Assembly: GCF_001507555.1 (NCBI RefSeq)
Contig: NZ_LQBO01000001.1
Span: 372,001-436,000, forward strand
Direction: 5' to 3'
Origin: Thiomicrospira sp. XS5
GTDB lineage: Bacteria > Pseudomonadota > Gammaproteobacteria > Thiomicrospirales > Thiomicrospiraceae
Length of the DNA stretch: 64,000 nt
Of this stretch, positions 34,991-42,318 are shown in pieces. Every line of letters begins with the position of its first letter. Position 1 is the first letter of the stretch. The notes below the pieces were generated by a model. That model worked only from the letters and a program-made list of their open reading frames with translations, was not told where the DNA came from and searched no databases. A program made the position numbers and the translations under genes.

Positions 34991-35530
34991 TTAACCGACT
35001 AACTTACCGGACAGATCCACCGCATTCATATAAGTGTTGGCAACTGGTGACCATTTGATGGCATGCGCGACCAAAGCTTCCAAATCTTCTTTTGAGGCTT
35101 CTGGTGATTCAATGGTGAACATGGCGCGAACTTCGGTAACACCCAATTTTTTGTTTGGATCCACATCACCGGTACCCCAAACAGCGGTGATGTTGATGTC
35201 ACCTTCCAATTCGATTTCCAATTTGGTTAAATTAATACCACGGGCTGTCGCGTTGGCTTGAACCCCAACAGACAAACATGAACCCAAAGACAACAAAGCC
35301 ATTTCAGATGGGTTTGGTGCCGTGTCTTCACCCAACAGGACAGGTGGCTCGTCCACAACAACCGGGTCCAAATCACGGATGTAGTTCAAGTTTTTGAACT
35401 GACCTTCCAATACGGTTTTGGACTTCAATGTTTTGATGGTATCCGGTGCGGCTTTGCCCGCTTCGGCCAATTTGTTCAAACCATCGTTATCGATTGGACG
35501 GATACATGAAGGGATATAGACTTCGCTCAT
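34991..35530 (-). CDS. OsmC/Ohr-family protein lacking the second cysteine
   Basis: A 179-residue OsmC-fold protein with the conserved NPSEMALLSLGSCLSVG segment carrying the first catalytic cysteine (C85). The second, normally in a CPV motif, is serine here (KWSPVANTY, S161), so the usual two-cysteine hydroperoxide reduction cycle cannot run unchanged. It is first in the operon with the flavoprotein and rubredoxin reductase. GAGGAGT lies just upstream of the ATG at 35530, and a sigma-54 promoter lies about 55 bp upstream. A thiol-dependent detoxification or sulfur-transfer role is possible. Confidence 0.85.
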   Translation of the reverse strand: MSEVYIPSCIRPIDNDGLNKLAEAGKAAPDTIKTLKSKTVLEGQFKNLNYIRDLDPVVVDEPPVLLGEDTAPNPSEMALLSLGSCLSVGVQANATARGINLTKLEIELEGDINITAVWGTGDVDPNKKLGVTEVRAMFTIESPEASKEDLEALVAHAIKWSPVANTYMNAVDLSGKLVG

Positions 35531-35594
35531 TTGAGACTCCTCGTAAATTTTTAAAGTGAATAATTTCGACTTTTTCGAAACTTACCCCTGACAT

Positions 35595-35610
35595 AGCGTG
35601 AAGGATGCCA
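35595..35610 (-). promoter_or_regulatory. Sigma-54 promoter of the OsmC-flavoprotein-reductase operon
   Basis: On the minus strand TGGCATCCTTCACGCT keeps exact GG-N10-GC spacing (GG at 35609-35608, GC at 35597-35596) and five of six -24 bases; the -12 block is ACGC. It faces away from the cyanase promoter across a shared 200-bp control region. Confidence 0.7.
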
Positions 35611-35726
35611 CAATTTAACAAAATATTATTTTTCAAATATTTACATAATATTGTTTATAATTCAGATTAATAAATTAACGGAAAATGTCTACAAATTACT
35701 TACAAAGTTTTACATTTGGTAATATT

Positions 35727-35744
35727 TGTTAACAATTGTAGACA
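35727..35744. promoter_or_regulatory. Upstream activator element (UAS) shared by cyanase and the OsmC operon
   Basis: TGTTAACAATTGTAGACA differs from the palindromic element at 23212 by two bases. It is centred about 74 bp before the cyanase -24 and about 127 bp before the OsmC-operon -24. A related but imperfect half-site pair (TGTCTACA at 35686-35693) lies nearer the OsmC promoter. The 336-bp gap 35531-35866 is otherwise AT-rich without a gene. Confidence 0.72.
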
Positions 35745-35807
35745 AAAAGAAAAGTCCGAAACGCCAAAAAACAGACAATATACAATTAAATCAACCACTT
35801 AATAAAT

Positions 35808-35823
35808 TGGCACAAGCCTTGCA
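35808..35823 (+). promoter_or_regulatory. Sigma-54 promoter of cyanase
   Basis: TGGCACAAGCCTTGCA is a consensus -24/-12 sequence (TGGCAC-N5-TTGCA, GG 35809-35810, GC 35821-35822). The cyanase ATG is 43 bp downstream. Confidence 0.92.
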
Positions 35824-35866
35824 TTATGGTCATTGCATTTTAATAACCTCATTGGAGACAAAGACT

Positions 35867-36310
35867 ATGATGTCAAAAGTAGAAATGACCGAAGCAATCA
35901 TCCTGGCTAAGGCTGAAAAATCCGTTGGTTGGAGTGATATTGCGGCGGCCGCAGGATTGAGTGAAGTCTATACCACATCCGCTTGTTTGGGGATGAACCA
36001 CTTGGATGCTGAGCCGGCTTCTAAAGTCGCCGCTTTTTTGGGATTGGGCGCGGATATTGAAGCCGCTTTGCAAGCTTACCCGCACAAATCATGGGAAAAA
36101 GCGGTGCCAACCGATCCATTGATTTATCGTTTGTACGAAATTGTCGGTGTTTACGGTCCGACCATGAAAGAATTGATCCACGAAAAATTCGGCGACGGCA
36201 TCATGAGTGCTATCGATTTCTCCATGGACATCGATAAAGAAGAAAACCCGGCCGGTGACCGCGTTGTCGTCACCATGAACGGTAAATTCCTACCGTACAA
36301 AGCCTGGTAA
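35867..36310 (+). CDS. cynS: Cyanase (cyanate hydratase)
   Basis: 147 residues, the standard cyanase length; the longer frame from 35726 runs through the promoter and is rejected. GGAG lies 9 bp before ATGATG. All three catalytic residues of the E. coli enzyme are present: Arg and Glu in YRLYE (R88, E91) and Ser in GIMSAIDF (S114), within the near-invariant HEKFGDGI block. Cyanase converts cyanate plus bicarbonate to ammonia and carbon dioxide as a decamer in the cytoplasm. A consensus sigma-54 promoter and a shared enhancer link it to the ABC importer, porin and OsmC operon. Confidence 0.97.
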   Translation: MMSKVEMTEAIILAKAEKSVGWSDIAAAAGLSEVYTTSACLGMNHLDAEPASKVAAFLGLGADIEAALQAYPHKSWEKAVPTDPLIYRLYEIVGVYGPTMKELIHEKFGDGIMSAIDFSMDIDKEENPAGDRVVVTMNGKFLPYKAW

Positions 36311-36464
36311 TCCAACCCGCTTCCCATTGCTTGGCGACGACATTTGTTCGGCGCCGGCAATCGGCTTTACATCCTCCTTTCGTTATTTCATCTTAAGCTA
36401 ATCTTTTCGTTGCCAAAATTTCGGTTTCAGCGCATAATTCTTCGTCTTGCCCCTGGAGGCGCTT

Positions 36465-37109
36465 ATGTCGCTGAAACTCACCCCCAATATTCTGAATGAA
36501 CTGCTGGATGCCTTGGTCGAACAAGGCTGGTACGAATGGCCGAATGCCGTCACCGATTCCTTGTGCGAACAATTGCTGGCCGAAGTCGAAACCTATGATG
36601 CGCAAGGCGATTTGCAGAAAGCAGGCATCGGGCGCGGCGACATTCATCAAATCAACGAATCGGTTCGGCGCGACCAAATCAAATGGCTCAATGGCGCCAC
36701 CGACGCCCAACAGCAGTATTTAGCGCAAATGTCGGAATTACGATGCCAATTGAATCGCGCCTTGTTTTTAGGGTTGTTTGAATACGAATGCCATTTTGCG
36801 CTTTATAAGCGCGGCGATTTCTATAAAAAACACTTCGACAGCTTTCGAGGGCGCGCCAATCGCATGGTGACCACGGTGTTGTATCTCAATCCGAACTGGC
36901 AACCGGACTGGGGTGGGGAATTGGTACTCTACGCCGAAGAAGGCGACGAGCGCTTGGCGGTGATTCAACCGCAAATGGGCAAAATGGCGGTATTTATGAG
37001 TGAATGGATTCCGCACGAAGTGTTGCCCGCGCAACACGAGCGTGTCAGCATCGCCGGTTGGTTCCGTTGCAACACCAGTGTCGACGGTTATGTCGACCCG
37101 GCGAAATAA
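36465..37109 (+). CDS. 2-oxoglutarate/Fe(II) dioxygenase (prolyl-hydroxylase-like)
   Basis: Start at 36465 chosen for GGAGG 5 bp upstream; an in-frame start at 36447 lies before it. The 214-residue protein shows the facial triad HxD...H (KKHFDSFRG and IPHEVLP) and the 2-oxoglutarate-binding arginine in RVSIAGWFR. It resembles SM-20/prolyl 4-hydroxylase-type proteins, which in bacteria modify ribosomal or elongation-factor residues. Its target is not shown. It converges with the DUF4395 gene. Confidence 0.87.
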   Translation: MSLKLTPNILNELLDALVEQGWYEWPNAVTDSLCEQLLAEVETYDAQGDLQKAGIGRGDIHQINESVRRDQIKWLNGATDAQQQYLAQMSELRCQLNRALFLGLFEYECHFALYKRGDFYKKHFDSFRGRANRMVTTVLYLNPNWQPDWGGELVLYAEEGDERLAVIQPQMGKMAVFMSEWIPHEVLPAQHERVSIAGWFRCNTSVDGYVDPAK

Positions 37110-37140
37110 TACCCGCAGTAAAACCGAACTTCCGAAAACA

Positions 37141-37166
37141 AAAAACCGCCAAGCCTGGCGGTTTTT
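37141..37166. terminator. Bidirectional terminator, variant of the palindrome family
   Basis: Perfect 11-bp arms (AAAAACCGCCA/TGGCGGTTTTT) around AGCC between convergent genes. The core is CCAAGCCTGG, one base from the exact palindrome, and gives it a true 4-nt loop. Confidence 0.85.
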
Positions 37167-37192
37167 CATTCCTACAAAACACTATTCAAACA

Positions 37193-37942
37193 TTAAGAAT
37201 TGCTTTGAGCGGCTTCCTGCGCTTGGCGTTCTGCATGTTTTCGGGCGATTTCGTCCCAGTCGATGTTGTTACAGGCTTCGCATTCTTCTTCGAAAATGCC
37301 GACTTTCACCAACAAAGCGTGTACTTTACAGCCCACACAGAACCCGAGAATCGCTTCCAGCCACATAAAGCCGAAACACACCCAAACCAGAACCAACGGA
37401 ATCCAGTTGGACATATAGTTTTCGGTGGTCGGTAGCAGTTTACTGCTGAAAAGCGTATTCACCCAGTTGGCGAACACATCCGGATTAAAGAAAATCAAAC
37501 AGACGGTGATGAAAGACGCGCCAATGGTCCAAGCAAAGCGTTTCGGCACCAACGGTTTCCAATTCGGTTTTTGCGCTTTTGCCAGAAAGGAAGCGATGTA
37601 AATCGTCGGCGACAAGCGCGAAGTGGCGACGAACATCCCGGCAATCATTTCAAACAAGCCATAAAACAATACCCAGGTTTGAATGGTGTAATCGTACACC
37701 CGCTGAGTGGCTTGCACTTGATAAATGGTGTGCCAGTTCCAATCGGTTTCCAAGGTATCGATCATGGTGGTGTTTTCCAGAACCGACCAGCTGGAACCAA
37801 ACACCACGTCAATCAAGGTGTAAGTCATGTAAATCGGGATAATCAACAACATCCCGGCGCGGATTTTCACGGCGTTATCATTGATGAAAGTCGGTTTTTC
37901 CTTTGGGTCTCGAAACCAAAGGTTTTTGAAAACTGAGTGCAT
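37193..37942 (-). CDS. DUF4395-family membrane protein
   Basis: A 249-residue protein with about four to five membrane helices. The DUF4395 hallmark is visible as FMWLEAILGFCVGCKVHALL (CxxC-like pair) and PNWKPLVPKRFAW. The hydrophilic C-terminus adds EEECEACNNIDWDE, a second cysteine pair. DUF4395 proteins often occur with rhodanese or thiol-sulfur genes, and a role in sulfur or thiol handling is inferred only from that. No operon partner is present. The 217-bp gap upstream to 38160 shows no recognisable gene. Confidence 0.8.
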   Translation of the reverse strand: MHSVFKNLWFRDPKEKPTFINDNAVKIRAGMLLIIPIYMTYTLIDVVFGSSWSVLENTTMIDTLETDWNWHTIYQVQATQRVYDYTIQTWVLFYGLFEMIAGMFVATSRLSPTIYIASFLAKAQKPNWKPLVPKRFAWTIGASFITVCLIFFNPDVFANWVNTLFSSKLLPTTENYMSNWIPLVLVWVCFGFMWLEAILGFCVGCKVHALLVKVGIFEEECEACNNIDWDEIARKHAERQAQEAAQSNS

Positions 37943-38159
37943 ACAACCCCCTTCTTTGGACAGCTTGGGCTTTACCCTGAACGCATCATGGGTATCAATT
38001 TATTAGAATATAATGAAGCAGTGATATAGTGTTACATCAATATAACAATTGAGACCGGAAGCGCCAGCAAAAGTTACTGATTTTTCGATAGAATTTTTTA
38101 ATTCCGGGGAAATAACAGGGTTGGATTTTCAGAAAATTTAGAGAGTTTTGATGCCAAAA

Positions 38160-39083
38160 TCAATGCGAACGATGGGCCAGAAGCAAGCTTTTGAAAACGT
38201 TAGGGTCTTTGATTTGCGTCATTTCGCCTTCTCTCGGCAAATGCTTGTCTTTCAAACGGGACAGGAAGAAACGCAAAGCGCCCATTCGCAACGCGGCCGG
38301 CCAGGTTTGCTGTTCCAGTTCGGTCATCGGGCGCACTTGCTGATACGCCGCCAACACCGCCGCGGTTTTCTCCTCGCACAAGGTTAAATCCGGCAGTCGG
38401 CACCAATCATTCGCCATCACTGCCAAATCGTACAGCATGGCGGAATTACACGCATAATAAAGGTCGATGATGCCGGACAGTTCATCCCCATTGAATAAGG
38501 CATTGTCACAGAAAAGATCGGCGTGGATCACGCTTTTCGGCAAGTGCGTCCAATCCTGTTGCGACTGAAAAGCGATTTCGGATTCGATCAACTCGACCTC
38601 GTCCTGCGGTAAATGGGAATGAATCAATTCGAATGTTGATTGCATCCAGTCCAAACCGCGGTCGTTGGCGCGGAAAGCGTCATAATCCTGCCCGGCCAAA
38701 TGGAACTTAGCCAAATACGTCGCCATCACTTCGCATTGTTTCAAGGTCGGGTGTTCCACACCGGAACCGGTCAAGCGCTCCACCAGTGCCGCCGGTTTAC
38801 CTTTCAGTTCTTTAAGATAAGAACCGTCGCGCGTCGGTTTGGGATGCGCGGTGGGAATGGCGTGCTCCGCCATAAACGCCATGATGTCGAGAAAATACGG
38901 CAACTCGTCGAAACTGTGATGTTCGAAGATGGTGAGGACAAAACGCCCAGCCGTGGTATCGACAAAATAGTTGGTGTTTTCAATGCCGGCACTGATGCCT
39001 TCAAACGCAACCAGCGTTCCCTGGTTAAAATCCGCCAAAAACGCTTCCAAATCCGCTTGATTAACGACAGTGTAAACAGACAT
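38160..39083 (-). CDS. thrB: Homoserine kinase, type II (choline-kinase fold)
   Basis: 307 residues, normal for the aminoglycoside-phosphotransferase-like ThrB. Motifs are GISAGIENTNYFVDT at the nucleotide loop, VIHADLFCDNALF (Brenner-type catalytic HxDxxxDN) and GIIDLYYAC (metal-binding DxYYA). It phosphorylates homoserine to O-phosphohomoserine in threonine synthesis. It is divergent from polA, separated by 274 bp that holds a probable miniature inverted-repeat element. Confidence 0.92.
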   Translation of the reverse strand: MSVYTVVNQADLEAFLADFNQGTLVAFEGISAGIENTNYFVDTTAGRFVLTIFEHHSFDELPYFLDIMAFMAEHAIPTAHPKPTRDGSYLKELKGKPAALVERLTGSGVEHPTLKQCEVMATYLAKFHLAGQDYDAFRANDRGLDWMQSTFELIHSHLPQDEVELIESEIAFQSQQDWTHLPKSVIHADLFCDNALFNGDELSGIIDLYYACNSAMLYDLAVMANDWCRLPDLTLCEEKTAAVLAAYQQVRPMTELEQQTWPAALRMGALRFFLSRLKDKHLPREGEMTQIKDPNVFKSLLLAHRSH

Positions 39084-39129
39084 CCCAAACCGCCCTGAGA
39101 AAAGGTTAAAATTACGACAATTTAATCAT

Positions 39130-39289
39130 GAGAGCTTTGCACGAGATGGATTCACGGTTAAAAATGGCTAAAATCTTCCTGAATGTCGTTGAAAAACTCG
39201 TTAATAGCCAGCTATTAACTTCATTTTCCGCCTAATTCAGAAAAATTTTATCTCACTTTTTCCTCGCCCCCCACTCGAGCAAAGCTCTC
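39130..39289. mobile_element. Probable MITE (160 bp) between thrB and polA
   Basis: Sixteen-bp terminal inverted repeats (GAGAGCTTTGCACGAG and CTCGAGCAAAGCTCTC, 15 of 16 complementary) bound a 160-bp segment with no coding capacity. Both ends are followed outward by the direct repeat ATCAT (39125-39129 and 39290-39294), like a target-site duplication. A 9-bp internal inverted repeat (GTTAATAGC/GCTATTAAC) lies near its middle. The terminal repeats resemble those of IS5-type elements (GAGNCTTTGCACGA pattern), from memory only. Confidence 0.65.
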
Positions 39290-39357
39290 ATCATAACGGA
39301 ACCCGGTTCCGCTAAACGGCGACATTTTAGCATAATCCTTTAGAGGCAACGCATTCA

Positions 39358-42198
39358 ATGACTCAGATCCTACCCAAATTCAACCCCGACAGCCCGTTCA
39401 TTCTGGTGGACGGTTCCTCTTATCTGTTCCGTGCTTTTCATGCCATGCCGCCTTTGACCAACAGTGAAGGTCATGCCACCGGGGCGATTTTCGGGGTCAT
39501 CAATATGATTGGGAAACTGCTGGAACAGTACCAGCCTGAACGCATCGCCGTGGTGTTCGATGCCAAGGGCAAGAACTTCCGCCACGACCTCTACAGCGAA
39601 TACAAAGCACACCGCCCGCCGATGCCGGATGAACTGCGCATTCAGATCGAACCAATTCACGAAATTATCAAAGCGCTGGGCATTCCGTTACTGGTCATTG
39701 ACGGTGTTGAGGCGGACGATGTGATGGGCACCCTGGCCCACCACGCCACCCAAGCCAAAATGGACGCTTTGCTTTCCACCGGCGATAAAGATATGGCGCA
39801 GTTGGTCAACCAGCACATCACGCTGGTCAACACCATGACCGACACCTTGATGACCCCGGAAAAAGTTGAAGAAAAGTTCCACGTGAAACCCGACCAAATT
39901 ATCGACTATCTGGCATTGATGGGCGACAGCAGTGACAACATTCCCGGCATTCCGAAATGCGGCCCAAAAACCGCTGCGAAATGGCTGGCGGAATACGGCG
40001 ACATCGACAACCTCATCGCACACGCCGACGACATCAAAGGCAAAATCGGGGAAAATCTGCGCGCCAACCTCGACCAATTAAAACTTTCCCGCGAGCTGAC
40101 CACCATCCGCATCGATTGTGATTTGCCGATTGCCTTAGCCGATATCAAACGCCATGAAGCCGATATGGACGCTTTGGAAACTCTGTTCGCGCGCTTTGAC
40201 TTGCGTAACTGGTTGTCGCGGGTGTTGAAAGGCGATCTGCCTTTCAGCCAAAGTAGCGGCCGTAAAGCCCACTCCGAGACCGTCACCAATGGCCATTCCC
40301 AAAAATCCGCCACCACGGAAACCGACGGCGTGACCATCGAATCCGAACCCTATGCCACCATTTTGGACATGGCCGAACTGGACCAATGGCTGAAAAAACT
40401 CGAAAGCGCCGAAGTGTTTGCCATCGACACCGAAACCACCTCGCTTAACGCGATGCAGGCCAAAATCGTCGGCATCAGTTTCGCTTATGCGGAACCGGCC
40501 AAAAAAACCGACAAACCCGAAAACGGCCAGGCCTGGCGAAATTTTGCGGCCTATGTTCCCTTAACCCACGATTACGACGGCGCTCCGTCACAACTGCCTT
40601 ACGACGACGTCATTGCCAAACTGAAACCCATTCTGGAAAACCCCGCCATTCAAAAAATCGGCCAGAATTTCAAATACGACTGGCACCTCTTCCAAAACGC
40701 CGGTATCGACGTGCAAGGCATCGCTTTCGACACCATGCTGGAATCCTACTGTTTCAACAGTGTCGCCACCCGCCACAATATGGACGATTTGGCGCTGAAA
40801 TACCTGAACCATTCCACCATTCATTTCGAAGACATTGCCGGTAAAGGGAAAAAACAAAAAACCTTCAATGAAATCGATATTGAAACCGCCGCGCCTTACG
40901 CCGCCGAAGACGCCGACATCACCCTGCAATTGCACCAAACCCTGATGCCGAAACTGCAAGCCGAGCCCAAACTGGAAACCGTTTTCCGCGACATTGAAAT
41001 GCCGTTAGTGCCGGTGCTGGCGAAAATGGAACACACCGGCGTCCTCATTGACCGCCAAATGCTGGCCGATCAATCCTATGAACTGGGTGAAAAACTCACG
41101 GCACTGGAACAAAAAGCCCATTTGATTGCCGGCAGCCCTTTCAACTTGAATTCTTCCAAGCAATTGCAGGAAATCTTGTTCGAAAAGCTGGATTTACCCA
41201 TCATCAAAAAAACCCCGAAAGGCCAACCGTCCACCGCTGAACCGGTGCTGGTGCAACTGGCCGAAGACGGCCATGAAATGCCGAATCTGATTCTGGAATA
41301 CCGCAGTCTGGCCAAGCTGAAATCCACTTACACCGATTCATTACCCAAGCAAATCAATCCGAACACCGGGCGGGTACACACCTCTTACCAACAGGCCGTG
41401 GCCTCGACCGGGCGTTTATCATCCACCGAACCCAACTTGCAGAACATTCCGATTCGCACCCCCGAAGGCCGCCGCATTCGTCAAGCCTTCATCGCCGATG
41501 ACGGGCACCAACTGCTGGCGGCGGATTATTCGCAAATCGAACTGCGGATTATGGCGCATTTATCGGGCGATGCCAGTTTATTAAAAGCCTTTGCCGAAGG
41601 CAAAGACATTCACCAGGCCACCGCCGCAGAAATCTTCAATATGCCGTTGGAAGAGGTGACCTCCGAACAACGCCGCAGCGCCAAAGCGGTTAACTTCGGT
41701 TTGATTTACGGCATGTCCGCCTTCGGACTGGCCAAACAGTTGAATATTTCGCGCGGTCTGGCGCAAGAATACATCAATCTGTACTTTTCGCGTTATCCGG
41801 GCGTGGCGGATTATATGGAAAACACCAAACAGAATGCCAAACAGAACAGTTATGTCGAAACCCTGATGGGCCGCCGCCTCTATCTGCCCGACATCAATGC
41901 CAAAAACGGACAATTGCGTCAATACGCCGAACGCACCGCCATCAACGCGCCGATGCAAGGCACCGCCGCCGACATCATCAAAACCGCTATGGTGAAAATG
42001 CAGGCCTGGCTGAATGAGACAAAGCTCGACATCAAAATGCTGATGCAGGTGCACGATGAATTGGTGTTTGAAGTCGCGGAACAGGATATCGAATCGGCCA
42101 AAGCGGAAATCAAAACCATAATGGAATCCGCCTTGGCACTCGACGTGCCGTTGATTGTTGAAATCGGTCAGGGCAAGAATTGGGACGAAGCGCATTAA
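39358..42198 (+). CDS. polA: DNA polymerase I
   Basis: 946 residues with all three domains. The 5'-3' exonuclease runs to about residue 290, with DGVEADDVMGT and GDKDMAQL. The 3'-5' proofreading domain has its acidic motifs intact (AIDTETTS, GQNFKYDWHLF, YAAEDAD). The polymerase domain shows ADYSQIELRIMAHLSGD, RRSAKAVNFGLIYGMSAFGLA and QVHDELVFEV. Compared with E. coli, a Lys/Asn/Trp-containing insertion occurs in the proofreading domain (about residues 380-396, before FAAYVPLTHDYDG), and a CCAGGCCTGG palindrome encodes part of it. It acts in Okazaki fragment maturation and repair. Confidence 0.97.
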   Translation: MTQILPKFNPDSPFILVDGSSYLFRAFHAMPPLTNSEGHATGAIFGVINMIGKLLEQYQPERIAVVFDAKGKNFRHDLYSEYKAHRPPMPDELRIQIEPIHEIIKALGIPLLVIDGVEADDVMGTLAHHATQAKMDALLSTGDKDMAQLVNQHITLVNTMTDTLMTPEKVEEKFHVKPDQIIDYLALMGDSSDNIPGIPKCGPKTAAKWLAEYGDIDNLIAHADDIKGKIGENLRANLDQLKLSRELTTIRIDCDLPIALADIKRHEADMDALETLFARFDLRNWLSRVLKGDLPFSQSSGRKAHSETVTNGHSQKSATTETDGVTIESEPYATILDMAELDQWLKKLESAEVFAIDTETTSLNAMQAKIVGISFAYAEPAKKTDKPENGQAWRNFAAYVPLTHDYDGAPSQLPYDDVIAKLKPILENPAIQKIGQNFKYDWHLFQNAGIDVQGIAFDTMLESYCFNSVATRHNMDDLALKYLNHSTIHFEDIAGKGKKQKTFNEIDIETAAPYAAEDADITLQLHQTLMPKLQAEPKLETVFRDIEMPLVPVLAKMEHTGVLIDRQMLADQSYELGEKLTALEQKAHLIAGSPFNLNSSKQLQEILFEKLDLPIIKKTPKGQPSTAEPVLVQLAEDGHEMPNLILEYRSLAKLKSTYTDSLPKQINPNTGRVHTSYQQAVASTGRLSSTEPNLQNIPIRTPEGRRIRQAFIADDGHQLLAADYSQIELRIMAHLSGDASLLKAFAEGKDIHQATAAEIFNMPLEEVTSEQRRSAKAVNFGLIYGMSAFGLAKQLNISRGLAQEYINLYFSRYPGVADYMENTKQNAKQNSYVETLMGRRLYLPDINAKNGQLRQYAERTAINAPMQGTAADIIKTAMVKMQAWLNETKLDIKMLMQVHDELVFEVAEQDIESAKAEIKTIMESALALDVPLIVEIGQGKNWDEAH
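40527..40536. repeat. CCAGGCCTGG palindrome inside polA
   Basis: Exact copy read in frame as Gly-Gln-Ala-Trp-Arg in a segment of the proofreading domain that E. coli PolA lacks. Confidence 0.85.
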
Positions 42199-42318
42199 AA
42201 ACGGACTAAACAAGCGGTTTTTTTCAGTAGAATCTTAACAGAGTAAAGAAAATTAACTGTATATACCAATAAACAAAAATACAGAAAACTTAAAAACTGT
42301 CTTTGGAGAATTTTAAAC

